NCBI GenBank assembly: GCA_032718475.1
Contig: JAUCBJ010001489.1
Span: 47,370 to 111,369 of the forward strand
Direction of reading: 5' to 3'
From: Nemertoderma westbladi
Lineage: Eukaryota; Xenacoelomorpha; Nemertodermatida; Nemertodermatidae
Length of the DNA: 64,000 nt
Shown: one piece after another, positions 1 through 8,318 of the stretch
Numbering within the stretch: the stretch's first letter is position 1
How the letters are laid out: the number at the start of each line of letters is the position of its first letter
Made by a program: the position numbers and the translations under genes
Notes under the pieces: generated by a model
The model's database searches: none
Told to the model about the DNA's origin: nothing
The model's input: the letters and a program-made list of their open reading frames with translations, nothing else

Positions 1-231
1 CACCTTTGTTTACAGCTAAAATTTAAATAAAATATTTATGTTAATATTTCTTCAATTTAACTTCAAATATAAAATATCCATTGAAAAATTTAATAAAAAT
101 TTATATTAAATATTATATAGTTATAATTATAATTATATAGTAATTAGTATGGTTATTAAATAAATATAAAAATAATTTATATTTTAATAATGTAGTTAAA
201 ATTGAAATGTACAACAATAAACAGAACTTAC

Positions 232-511
232 ACCTCGCAATACTAGATGTTCAACATGGACACTAAAGGGTGTCATCTTTTCCACCAAAGCGGTTATAGG
301 TACTTCAGGTAGAGGTTGCATGGTCATAATAATACGGACAGGCTTCATAACCACTACTAATATCGGTAGTTTGTGGGAGGTATTGCCTCTAAATGCAGGC
401 TCGTACAATCGGATCTTAGTTCCTATACCCACATTGGGTTGAAATAAATTGCGACTCTGCTCATTGCCATGATTTATAACAAAAAACATCATCATCGATG
501 ATGTCAAATCT
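232..511 (-). CDS. Internal coding exon of an unrecognised minus-strand gene (downstream exon)
   Basis: A 280-nt open exon read on the minus strand, encoding about 93 residues. It is bounded by a T-rich tract ending in CAG (acceptor AG at 512-513) and by a consensus GTAAGT donor (226-231). The peptide has alternating hydrophobic and charged stretches, including the run LPILVVVMKPVRII, which would suit a beta-rich fold such as an OB-fold; that is only an impression. The exon starts one base into a codon. That base completes a Leu codon begun by TT at the end of the exon at 1215-1397, so the two are phase-compatible neighbours separated by a 703-bp intron. The exon ends in phase 0. Codon use looks protein-coding and there are no stops. 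I do not recognise the family. The next exon would lie to the left of the window. Confidence 0.6.
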
Positions 512-1214
512 CTGAAAAAAATTTATTTAAAATAAAATATATTTTTCAAAAGTACATGACCATATAAGAAATTCCACAAATAATAGACATGATATAATAA
601 AAAAAAAAAAGAAACACACGTATGGAAATTTAAAAATTTTCAAATTAAGAGTCTTTCCAAAAAAAGTAACTTCTATTTATAAAAAATAAAAAACTATCAA
701 GATATGATGCGTATTATTTAGGTATCTCATCAAAAATAAAACAAAATAATTTCAAATAAAATTAAGCCTCACAAAAGAAAAACTGCTGCGTTAGAGCAAA
801 ACATATTTCGATAAATTAATTAGCAAAAGCCAACACACCTACGCTACATAAATTTATTAAAGATTATTATATCAAAAAATATCACTGCAGTTCTAACATT
901 TGTAAACTTCAATTCAAAAAAACTTTGATTTAAAAAAAATCCATCGATTTTAAATACTGCAAAATAGAATACACTTACAGATTAGCATATAAAAATTACT
1001 TTTAATTTCCATAACTATTACTCCAATTAGAAATATTTATAAAAGACGAAATGAAAAGAAACATGCGTAACTCCGAGGAAACGGGAAATCTCACAAATAC
1101 CCAGGTCTACCAACACATGAAGTATCTCCTTCAATGACTTACTACGAATCTCACTAGCGAAAAATTACAGAAAAAAACATAAAACTAATAACGTAATGAA
1201 TATTAAATACTTAC
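512..1214 (-). other. Intron between the two minus-strand exons
   Basis: About 700 bp of very AT-rich DNA with poly-A and poly-T runs and no open frame of interest. It begins (on the minus strand) with GTAAGT and ends with a T-rich tract and CAG. I see no repeat, RNA or transposon remnant inside it. Confidence 0.5.
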
Positions 1215-1397
1215 AAGAAATACACCATTGTGTTATAATTAGGCCTAGCCTTTTTAACTGCTTTAGCAGCCATAGACTTATTCCATTTCTTTGATTTTAA
1301 TCCATTTAAAACGTGCATGACTCGACATTCCAGGAAACAATCATCTACTCTTGTCCTCGCCGACAAAACGTTGACAAGGCCGATTATTGCTGCCATT
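1215..1397 (-). CDS. Internal coding exon of an unrecognised minus-strand gene (upstream exon)
   Basis: A 183-nt exon on the minus strand with an acceptor ending in TTATAG (AG at 1398-1399) and a consensus GTAAGT donor (1209-1214). It encodes about 60 residues, starting near MAAIIGLVNVLSARTRVDD and ending in a basic stretch (KSKKWNKS, KAVKKARPNYN). The last two bases, TT, join the first base of the exon at 232-511 to keep one open frame, which is good evidence that both belong to one gene. The first base is the third position of a split codon, so at least one more upstream exon is expected at higher coordinates, beyond the transposon block. Family not recognised; a DNA-repair or OB-fold protein is a guess I would not rely on. 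Confidence 0.6.
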
Positions 1398-1480
1398 CTA
1401 TAACAAAAATATAAATATACAATGTAAACAAGACAATACAATAATGCTCTCCATAGGGAAAAATATCAACCGGCTATATT

Positions 1481-1553
1481 GGGTCTTGAACCCGGTACCT
1501 ATGTTTCAAACTTCTGGTTATCATCAGCCGGGTGAGTATACTGAGCTACAACA
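1481..1553 (-). mobile_element. tRNA-derived SINE head (A and B box)
   Basis: On the minus strand this segment carries the two internal RNA polymerase III promoter boxes of a tRNA gene at normal spacing: an A-box-like TAGCTCAGTATACTC near 1534-1548 and a B-box-like GGGTTCAAGACCC near 1481-1493. It does not fold as a clean tRNA and has no obvious acceptor stem, so it is a SINE head or old tRNA pseudogene rather than a tRNA gene. The tail toward lower coordinates runs into the intron just before the exon at 1215-1397. The body boundaries are not clear. Confidence 0.5.
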
Positions 1554-1739
1554 CCGAATGAATATTTCGCTATGGAATGCGATATCATATTTATGCCAAC
1601 TAATCACTCAAAGGAAAGTACAACTTCGTTATTGCCGTGCTCTGCCAGAAAAGGCAACCATGCCTCAAAGAATAACTATTATACAGTGTTGTAGAAAACA
1701 CTATATCCCCGTATTTCTGCCTGGTTAAACTAAGCAAAA

Positions 1740-1935
1740 GTTAAACTAAATGTGGACCAAAGGATACAACTGCGATTAAATTTACTCAGAAATAAAAGGT
1801 TAGAACACCGATTAAAATAACTGAGGAAGAAAGGTTACGACAACGGTTCAACTAATTGGGTAACAAAGGTTAGGACAACATTTAAACTAAAAGAGGAACA
1901 AAGGTTACGACAGCGATTAAACTAACTCAAAAAAA
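1740..1935. repeat. Degenerate minisatellite, about 35-bp unit, 5-6 copies
   Basis: Successive units follow the pattern TTAAACTAA, then a GAGGAACAAAGGTTA-like middle, then CGACA-GCGA, about 35 bp each and 75-85 percent alike by eye. The last copy overlaps the 3' end of the minus-strand LINE fragment that begins at 1917. It may therefore be the tandem 3' tail of that element, as in some non-LTR retrotransposons. Confidence 0.65.
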
Positions 1936-2709
1936 AATGGTTTGCGTAAACAATCATTTACAGCCAAGGTGTAGGCTTGTTTTGCGATTCTAGAATCTGG
2001 CATTGTAATAAGTTTTAGCCAATATTTTAGAATACTCACTTTCCTTTCAACTATGAGCGGGAAAATACCATACTCGCCGTACACCATATAGTTTGGAGTT
2101 GACGATTTCAATTTAAGCACTCTTTTTAAGAAAGACAGCTGGATCCGCTCGATACCCAATGCAGGGCAAAATCCCCAGACCTCACAACCGTAATTTAAAA
2201 TAGGTTTAATAAGACATTGAAACAGTTTGCATAAAAGTTGCACAGGCACCGTAGGAAAACAATACATATACCTCGACAACGAAAATACAACAACTTAATA
2301 CACAATACAACAGCAACAAAATACACACAACAATTATTTCTGAGCTGCTAAAGAGCTACCCCCTGAGGACAAAACAACTCCCAGGTACAAATTGTGACAC
2401 CACCTGAACGGGAGTGCCATTGTAAGTCCATGTATCCAGTGGGGACATTGACCCCGCCTTTTTAAAGACAACCACTTTAGTCTTATCAAGGTTTACACTG
2501 AGTCCCCAGAACTTACAGTAGTCCGACAAAGCATGTAAAGATCTCTGCAGACCAAGGGACGAGTGGGAAACGAGTACAATATCGTCCGCATAGAGTAACA
2601 TAAACAGTTGTAAGGTAGCGATGTCCAAGCTGTCAACCCCACATGTAGACATGTGGCTCTCAAAGTCATTGAGAAACAGTGAGAAAAGATTCGCCATGTA
2701 AGACTCCAG
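1917..2709 (-). pseudogene. LINE reverse transcriptase, 3' part (broken)
   Basis: Minus-strand remains of a non-LTR retrotransposon ORF2. Reading 5' to 3' on the minus strand, the first block (2697-2356) contains LFSLFLND and the catalytic YADD of the reverse transcriptase palm (about 2581-2592), followed by the GLSVNLDKTKVVVF segment typical of LINE thumbs. A second block (2279-1917) in another frame contains IKPILNYGCEVWGF, the hallmark just after the reverse transcriptase in many LINEs. Frameshifts and stops lie between the blocks (2280-2355), so it is dead. The N-terminal part of the domain continues at 3678-3816 on the far side of the RTE-like insertion. The clade (CR1/Jockey-like) is uncertain. 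Confidence 0.8.
2696..2709. repeat. Target-site duplication, left copy (14 bp)
   Basis: ATGTAAGACTCCAG occurs here and again at 3664-3677, exactly flanking the RTE-like insertion. It is a perfect 14-bp direct repeat, as left by target-primed reverse transcription. Confidence 0.85.
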
Positions 2710-3663
2710 GTCAGGTCAGGTTGTGGTTGACTATGTTCTACGCATGTCCTTAGATCATCATAATGATGATGGGGTGATGATAACTCCACCTACTGGTTCC
2801 AGAAGTCGAGGAAATCCTGCCAAGTACCTAACTGATCTAGACTTTGCTGATGACTTAGGAGTACTCTCAGAATCATTAGAGGGAGCCCAACGGCTCCTCA
2901 GCTCATTAGAACATGCTGCTTCTAGTGTTGGTCTTTTTATTAACTCCAGAAAGACCAAAATTCTGACTGTTAACTTTGAAAGTCCTCAGCAAGTCTCTGA
3001 TCGGATGAGCATAAGCTCAAAGGATGGTATGCTTGAGCATGTGGACGACTTCTGTTACCTGGGATCATGGATCCGGAAGTCAGGTGAGGACCTTCGAATA
3101 CGTAAGGGAAAGGCATGGACAGCCTTGAATAGGCTTTCCAGGATTTGGAAATCACCGAGAATTAATCGGAAACTTAAGGTCCGATTATTTAGAGCAGCAG
3201 TAGTTCCAGTACTCCTCTACGGGAGTCCATGCTGGGCTCTAACTGCTGAGGACACCAAATCTCTGGATGGCACATTCACAAGAATGCTACGCCGGGTTCA
3301 TTGTGTCAAGTACAATGCACACATCTCCAACCAGACACTATATAACATTGGAGGTGTCTCATTGGTTCCCCCAAGCTGGACACTAGAACAAAATCGCCTC
3401 CGCTTTGCAGGACATTGCTTTCGCCGTGAGGACCAGCCAGTGCATAATCTTGTACTTTGGCAGCCTCATGGAGTGAATAAGCATGGTGGACAGCCCATGA
3501 CTTTCTTGAGACGCATCTTAAAGGACACTGGCCTTAAAGATGCGGATGATCTAGCAAATGTCATGGGTGATAGGGAGTTGTGGCGGTGCAATTTTGTTGA
3601 CAAGCCGGCACAGCATTCTTAAAAATGCAGCTGCAATGCAGCATGCCGATCCTAGTAGTAGTA
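2710..3663 (+). mobile_element. 5'-truncated RTE-like non-LTR retrotransposon
   Basis: A 954-bp plus-strand insertion bounded by a perfect 14-bp target-site duplication and ending in a (TAG)n tail, CCTAGTAGTAGTA, the kind of short microsatellite tail used by RTE-type elements instead of poly-A. Only the 3' end of the element is present, starting just upstream of the FADD catalytic box. Truncation at the 5' end is usual for this class. It sits inside the older minus-strand LINE, so it is the younger of the two. A related but distinct element with the same style of tail is found at 15726-16466. Confidence 0.85.
2723..3622 (+). pseudogene. Reverse transcriptase C-terminal region of the RTE-like element
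   Basis: An uninterrupted frame of about 300 codons, unusually intact for a truncated copy. It opens just before the catalytic FADD (about residues 41-44), then shows GLFINSRKTKIL, DDFCYLGSWI, the basic RIRKGKAW segment, LFRAAVVPVLLYGS, and the C-terminal LRFAGHCFRREDQPVHNL block. This order is the standard C-terminal layout of RTE-like reverse transcriptases in animals. There is no endonuclease domain and no native start codon because the 5' half is missing, so it cannot be autonomous. The intact frame implies recent insertion. It belongs to the mobile element at 2710-3663. Confidence 0.85.
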
Positions 3664-3677
3664 ATGTAAGACTCCAG
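3664..3677. repeat. Target-site duplication, right copy (14 bp)
   Basis: Identical to 2696-2709. Everything to its right continues the interrupted minus-strand LINE. Confidence 0.85.
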
Positions 3678-3816
3678 CTAGACAGTCAAAAGATTGTGAA
3701 AATTGACCATCCCAACGAACACGTGATTTTATTGCCTTATACATTTCCTTAATAATATTAAAAATTCTCCCGCAAAAACCCATGTTACTTAATTTTAACC
3801 AGAGTGCCTGTCTGTC
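3678..3816 (-). pseudogene. LINE reverse transcriptase, N-terminal part of the split domain
   Basis: On the minus strand this segment reads LWLKLSNMGFCGRIFNII, then KEMYKAIKSRVRWDG and FSQSFDCLAGV. That is the block which in LINE reverse transcriptases lies immediately before the QG-xx-SP-x-LF motif. The continuation, LFSLFLND, is found across the insertion in 2697-2356, in a shifted frame. This shows that one domain was split by the RTE-like insertion at 2710-3663. The fragment ends against the CTGT microsatellite at about 3808-3832, where homology is lost. Confidence 0.75.
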
Positions 3817-3832
3817 CTGTCTGTCTGTCTGT
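3808..3832. repeat. CTGT microsatellite
   Basis: About 25 bp of imperfect (CTGT)n adjoining the broken 5' edge of the LINE fragment. Confidence 0.8.
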
Positions 3833-3849
3833 AAATGTAAATGGTGATT

Positions 3850-3942
3850 TAATAATCTGAAAAAAATGATATATTATTGGTGTAGTGTATGCCGCCCTCT
3901 GTTGTTCATTTTTTTAGAATCTTCATTTTTTTCAGATTATTA
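3850..3942. repeat. Short inverted-repeat element (possible MITE remnant)
   Basis: A perfect 20-bp inverted repeat, TAATAATCTGAAAAAAATGA at 3850-3869 and its exact reverse complement at 3923-3942, encloses 53 bp. It could be a minimal MITE or a foldback hairpin. No target-site duplication is evident beyond the TA-rich flank. Confidence 0.6.
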
Positions 3943-4493
3943 AAATATATTATAATAGTTGATTTTCAGAATTTTCAGAATGGCAAAATCTTGTTATTGA
4001 CGAAAGTATGTCTGTTTCTGCCTAATTGGTAGCTGAGGCGAGTTCTAAGTTGAAGGGTGTTAAATTTGGTTTTACATCAGATTGCTTAATTAATGGGGGG
4101 GGGGGGGCTACCCCCAAAAACAATTAGTCGTCCCCCAAAAATAATTACTTGTCAATCTAAAGAAATTATTCCAGCACCAAATATTTTATATTAACTACGA
4201 TTTGGTCAGTTGCCATGCTTCAGTTACAGTATTCGTACTGATAGGCCTATTGCCTTCAGAACAACGTATTCTGTTATTAGGTTTCGTACCAATATACCTA
4301 CAGCAATCACCCGTTTTTTATGTCACACCCGAAATTGGGTGTGCCAAAAATAAGGAACCACTAAGTCTTCTAACTAAGTCTTCTAACACTAAGGCTTCTT
4401 TCTATATTACAGCTTCTACTGCTAATATTACTAAGGGGTTGCTGGTTATTTATCTCCATTGTAAGTATCTACTGTTATGTTATTATTGTTTAG
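3943..4493. other. AT-rich spacer with a poly-G tract
   Basis: There is no gene I can support here. It holds a run of 13 G at 4095-4107. It also holds a possible small exon at about 4413-4460, with an acceptor ending in TTACAG and a GTAAGT donor, that does not join the next exon in its best frame. Confidence 0.4.
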
Positions 4494-4619
4494 GTCCTGC
4501 AGGAAGCTATTGCTGTAACAGAGGAGGATCAGATTTCGGTTGCAACAGCGATTTTCACCGCTGTATCAGAGCTTGTCCTCCCCACTGTGTTCGGCCGTTC
4601 GGCTCCTCAGCCGCCAGAG
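4494..4619 (+). CDS. Coding exon of an unrecognised plus-strand gene (first visible)
   Basis: A 126-nt exon, exactly 42 codons, with an acceptor ending in TTTAG (4489-4493) and donor GTAAAT at 4620. In phase 0 it encodes an acidic, probably helical peptide beginning VLQEAIAVTEEDQISVATA and ending GRSAPQPPE. A second frame through the same bases is also open and cysteine-rich, but it runs into a stop early in the next exon, so I prefer phase 0. The phase matches the exon at 4832. I do not recognise the family. Confidence 0.45.
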
Positions 4620-4831
4620 GTAAATTTATCTTATAATTAGTGTTGGGCCGTTCATAAAGGGATTCTCGGTTACGGAATAGCTAGACTCTATAGTTTTTAA
4701 TACCCGGTCTCTTATGTTCAATTAAATATCATATGTATATTATTTTATTCCTTTATAGTTTGTAATTGTAATTTAATAAGATATATTCACTCCTACCGGC
4801 TTATTTATTTCTTTATTACCATTTTGCACAG

Positions 4832-4978
4832 GATACGTCCTGCAGGAAAGAACAACTCCTATCGGTTCTAGACGACGGGCATACTGAATATCTGCGCATA
4901 GCGCAGATAGGAGAATCGATGTCCGAAGGTTCGGATGTTTGTAGTCTTGGATCCGGGGATTCTATGCGAAGTAGAGCA
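4832..4978 (+). CDS. Coding exon of the same unrecognised plus-strand gene
   Basis: It starts after a clean acceptor (TTTTGCACAG) in phase 0, continuing the frame of the exon at 4494-4619. It encodes about 49 residues beginning DTSCRKEQLLSVLDDGHTEY, with a Ser/Gly/Asp-rich end. The 3' boundary is uncertain. GCA|GTGGAT at 4979 keeps phase 0 into the zinc-finger-like exon at 5176. A GTAGAG donor at 4971 would instead join the alternative acceptor at 5168. Read-through reaches TAA at 5033-5035. Confidence 0.45.
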
Positions 4979-5175
4979 GTGGATCCAGATATATTATATA
5001 TTTACCTATTAATTCATCTTCTTTTTATCTTGTAACTGAAATTACTTTAGAAATTAGTTTCGGTAAAACAAATAAAGTTACTGTCCTTGTTTTTCATTAC
5101 CAGTACCAGTACTACATTAATATAGGGACAAAACATAAAGTAATAATTTAATTAAAATTTGTTTTCAGTTTTCAG

Positions 5176-5361
5176 TTCAAGAAAGCCCGCAAACGTAAGG
5201 GATGCCGTATTTGTTCGTACTGTCAGGGGCGTTGCGGCAAGAAAAAGTACCACGCCAGAACAACCTGCGTCATGAGAAAATACCACGTTCTCAGATATAA
5301 CAGCTCAAACCATGGACGAAGGTCTTCTCATAGAAAGAGAGAGAGAGAGGGAGTTACTTAG
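5176..5361 (+). CDS. Exon encoding a basic, cysteine-rich (CXXC-like) zinc-finger peptide
   Basis: It follows a doubled acceptor (two TTTTCAG copies ending at 5168 and 5175). From 5176 the frame runs 61 codons to TAG. The peptide is very basic and contains CRICSYCQGRCGKKKYHART followed by a fourth cysteine block, TCVMRKY. This is reminiscent of a shortened CXXC-type DNA-binding zinc finger (C-x2-C-x2-C-x3-C ... C), but it lacks the full eight cysteines, so the resemblance is partial. It would be the C-terminus of the protein started by the exons at 4494 and 4832. The last 50 bases overlap another open frame (5312-5446). The role is unknown; DNA binding is inferred only from composition and spacing. 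Confidence 0.4.
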   Translation, partial: FKKARKRKGCRICSYCQGRCGKKKYHARTTCVMRKYHVLRYNSSNHGRRSSHRKREREGVT

Positions 5362-5446
5362 AGAGGACGTCGAAATGGTAGACGTTGACGTAGGAATCGG
5401 TAGCAGTGCTGCCCAGCACGGCCGCCAGAATGACCCAGTACGGATG
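5312..5446 (+). CDS. Possible first coding exon in an overlapping frame
   Basis: Begins with ATG in a strong Kozak context (AACCATGGA) and runs 45 codons to a consensus GTGAGT donor at 5447. The peptide is highly acidic with an RERERE stretch from a GA microsatellite, then EDVEMVDVDVGIGSS and a polar tail. It lies in a different frame from the zinc-finger-like exon and overlaps its last 50 bases. An in-frame TGA upstream means the ATG would have to be the start if this frame is used. No downstream exon was found. Confidence 0.3.
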
Positions 5447-6658
5447 GTGAGTTAGCTGAATTATATTGCGAGATATGCATATAGATTGGATATATATAGA
5501 CTCCTATCCAGTAGTTTTGAATAACTCGGGGCCCCTGCGGAAATTACAATCACAGTCGCGTTGATAGAAATAAAATCTTATTAAATTTGAACACTAAATA
5601 TATTTTTATAATATATATAAATCAATAAATAAAAATTCTATGCTGGGTAGCTATGTAGACACCCACAGAAAGTTTCAGACTAATTGTTCAAAAATTGTAG
5701 AAGTAGTAGGGTTTTGAAGTTGACAATTTCATAAAAAAAATATTTTGAGATAATCGACCTTTCATTATACATAGTAATAGTAATTTCAATAGCTGAAGGC
5801 TATTGCCCCCCCAAAAAAAAATAAAATTAAAAATAAAAATGCCCCTCAAACCACAGCTGTTGTTAACCAGAGTTGTACTACTGTCAATCAACCCAAAGGA
5901 GCCCAAATCGCGGTATATTGTGTTTGTGACACATGAGGTACAATATCTTGAGCGACGTATTATCTAAAATGTCAGAGAGCCCATTAAAATTACATTATTA
6001 GTTCACACTTTAAAATTAAACTATAAAAAACTGTGACATTAAAAGCGAATAAAATAAATAAATAAAATTAAAAATTAATTAAAAACAAACAAATACTATT
6101 TTTTATAGCGTACAATAAATTTCATCACGATTTGTAATTTATAAATAATAGTAATCTTGTTTCTATTGCCGGTATATTACTGATGATTAATTTGTTTAAG
6201 AAATAATATAATTTATAATATATCTATAATAAATAATCTATAATATAATTTGGTGGGTTAAGGCCCCATATTCCATAAAAGGAAAGAAAAACGCCTCTCT
6301 CTGAACAGGTACACTATCATGGGGAGTGGGAACTGGCCAGTGTTTGCTATTAAAAAAAATTATTATTATATATTCTTTATTAAAAAAAAATTTTGTAATA
6401 AACTATTATATTATGAAGATTATTTATAATCACTTGTAAATCTTTCAAATCCTCCTAATCACTGAAACATGGTGACTGGTAACTGAAACAGAAGGTCGTG
6501 CTGCGGGCCTTCGGGGGCTTCGAACAATTAAAATAGGCAAGCTATTTACTCTTCTGCTATATCTCTTCTAGCACCTATAAATGAACATGCTGACGTCAGA
6601 TTTTGGCTGACCCCCTCCCCTTCCCTCATCAGCACGTCATCAGATTTTCCCACCCCCA
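5447..6658. other. AT-rich intergenic or intronic DNA
   Basis: No supported gene. It holds a possible AATAAA polyadenylation signal near 5625 and a slightly GC-richer island at 6480-6650. The latter has degenerate copies of a segment containing CGTCA followed by ATTTT and a C-rich tract. Confidence 0.4.
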
Positions 6659-6693
6659 CCCCCCCCCCCCCCCCCCCTAAAGTGCTGACGTCA
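6591..6693. promoter_or_regulatory. Two CRE-type palindromes (TGACGTCA)
   Basis: The full cAMP-response-element palindrome TGACGTCA occurs at 6591-6598 and 6686-6693, each preceded by GC, in a short degenerate repeat rich in C. Two copies within about 100 bp of AT-rich DNA are notable, but they come from the repeat structure and no promoter is otherwise visible. Confidence 0.25.
6659..6677. repeat. Poly-C tract (19 C)
   Basis: An uninterrupted run of 19 C directly at the 3' end of the zinc-ribbon fragment. Confidence 0.9.
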
Positions 6694-6946
6694 TACTTGG
6701 ACGGCCCCATATCTTGAGCGAGGTCTTGTGGTCTAACATACCACTGACGCCAAGATAACCGCCCAAATCATGGGTGTGGGCAGCCAGACAGCTATGCCCA
6801 CACACGTTTCGTTTGCACTGATAGACCAACATTGTGGTCCCTGATCGAACTGCAGACCGCCCTTTCTTCTCCATCATTGTCATCTCCTTTTTGCAATATT
6901 TGCAGTTTGGAGGCAGCTCTCCCAACCCATGGGTGTTACACCATCG
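6677..6946 (-). pseudogene. Zinc-ribbon fragment, possibly ISXO2/Merlin-like
   Basis: A minus-strand frame of about 88 codons between stops. It reads WCNTHGLGELPPNCKYCKKE, then a basic stretch, then LVYQCKRNVCGHSC and HTHD. The arrangement, WC near a Gly-Leu, then C-x2-C, and after about 28 residues C-x4-C-x3-C, resembles the N-terminal zinc ribbon of ISXO2-like (Merlin) transposases. A piggyBac-type C-terminal cysteine/histidine domain is an alternative. No catalytic domain follows; the frame stops at the poly-C tract. It is treated as a transposase remnant, with low certainty on family. Confidence 0.3.
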
Positions 6947-7120
6947 CTATATGTGATATGGCCATCGATGTAAGAAACCTCTATATAATAAAGATTAATG
7001 TCTTTGAGGCAATCGAGATCGCAACCAGGGGCATCACAATCCAGTTTCATCATATTGTAGGAATTCGTAGTACAGTAGCAGAGTAGTACCGGTATTAACA
7101 GAGTCTGTCAGGGTATGTAA

Positions 7121-7235
7121 TGCTAGCTTATAACTCAGTATATCACAGGCATTGCTATATATCCAACCCAAACAACACTTTTAAGTGCTAGCTTATAACT
7201 CAGTAGTCAGTATCATAGGCATTTCTTTATATAGT
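7121..7235. repeat. Local direct duplication
   Basis: TGCTAGCTTATAACTCAGTA at 7121-7140 recurs exactly at 7186-7205. Each is followed by a similar ATCA-AGGCATT segment, giving a 65-bp tandem duplication with small indels. Confidence 0.7.
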
Positions 7236-7269
7236 ATTGAATAGATAATGTATCTTGTTACAGGACATT

Positions 7270-7313
7270 GATAATGAATGCAAAATAATTTGATAATGAA
7301 TGCAAAATAATTT
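7270..7313. repeat. Perfect 22-bp tandem duplication
   Basis: Two exact adjacent copies of a 22-bp unit beginning GATAATGAATGC and ending AATAATTT. Confidence 0.9.
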
Positions 7314-7604
7314 AAAATCAGTCAAGTTCAGGTAAAATTCAAACCTTCAAATAATAAAAAAAAAATATTGTATGCAGTGTGTGGGTGGAGGACATATCCT
7401 GATGCTAGTCGAGGCAGCCATGCCATATTAGGCCTACTAGTCTAATGAAATAAATATAGGAAATTCTACTATTTTAAAAAAAGTATTCCTATATTACTAA
7501 AATTCCTATTTTTTAAATTTATTGAATAATTTATTGCAAAATACTCTATCAACACCAAGTTAATTGAGGTGTTGGCCCTTAAAACAACCGTTTGGGGTTG
7601 GGTA
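7314..7604. other. AT-rich spacer
   Basis: No gene, RNA or clear repeat seen here; A- and T-rich runs only. Confidence 0.4.
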
Positions 7605-7930
7605 CTAAAATATACTATGATTTATAGATTGTCTTAGGGCTAGGTAGAACTGTTTCTGTCCTGTTTTGTTGAGGTGAATTTCATCTTGAAGAAGGGGTTT
7701 ATGTGGGTCAGTAAATCAATCCCCTTACTGCCAAGGATTACCGCAGTCTGTTTCCTTCAAATATGACCTCTTGGATGTGTTAAAAGCAGTTCTTTCCTTA
7801 TAAGGGAAGATCCTGAATAGGGGAATTGATGTCTTCACCATTTCTAAGCAGTCTTTTGTTGGCTTATGGCGTAAATCATTACCCATAAGAGAAACAATAG
7901 TTATGCATGGATTGTGTTCCAAATATTGAA
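7605..7930 (-). pseudogene. Broken SGNH/GDSL hydrolase domain
   Basis: A minus-strand frame reads ITIVSLMGNDLRH, matching block III (G-x-N-D) of SGNH hydrolases. About 60 codons later, in the same frame, it reads LLQDEIHLNKTGQKQFY, matching block V (D-x-x-H with the catalytic Asp and His). The order and the Leu-Asn-x-x-Gly continuation are typical of the family, which hydrolyses esters. The N-terminal Ser block (GDS) is missing. Two in-frame stops (TAA at 7725-7727 and TGA at 7716-7718) separate the blocks, so the copy is dead or an exon fragment. Such esterase domains occur in ORF1 of some CR1/L2-type retrotransposons, which would suit this transposon-rich locus; a host gene relic is the alternative. 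Confidence 0.55.
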
Positions 7931-8216
7931 TGGATTAGTTGAAATTATTTTATTCATTTTATATACGTATTATATCCATCCCGTTCTTTTTAAATACTAA
8001 CCAGGCCTTTGTCTAAAAAAATATTTGTTCTAGAACATTAATTTTTTCAAAATAAAATGGCTAAATTTCAAAAAAAATAAATTATCAAAAACTAGCTAGT
8101 AAATATTTAATTTGGTGAGAGGTGTATGCATACTGAACCAGTACCCACTATTTTACAGTCAAAATAGCCAAGTTGCTATAAAAGTTTCCGGCCACTTTGC
8201 TGGTGAAGTTGCTGGT
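7931..8216. other. AT-rich spacer
   Basis: No supported feature in this stretch. Confidence 0.4.
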
Positions 8217-8318
8217 AAAGTTGCCACGTGTAAACATTAAACAGCGATTAAATTAAATTGCTCCAAACACATTGCTAGTTGCCGAGAAAGTTGCTCTAAA
8301 AGTTGCCACGTGTAAACA
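8217..8318. repeat. 20-bp direct repeats carrying CACGTG
   Basis: AAAGTTGCCACGTGTAAACA is found exactly at 8217-8236 and 8299-8318. Shorter AGTTGC copies scatter around them from about 8170. The right copy is followed by GGCCTTTAGG. The look is of a small MITE-like repeat with internal subrepeats; the E-box palindrome CACGTG is part of the repeat. Confidence 0.5.

Noticed and set aside
1387-1728. Plus-strand open frame of 113 codons
   Set aside because: It runs antisense through an exon border and the SINE head; no independent coding sign.
4202-4493. First part of a 144-codon plus-strand frame
   Set aside because: Only the part after the acceptor at 4493 behaves like an exon, and in a different frame; the upstream portion looks like chance.
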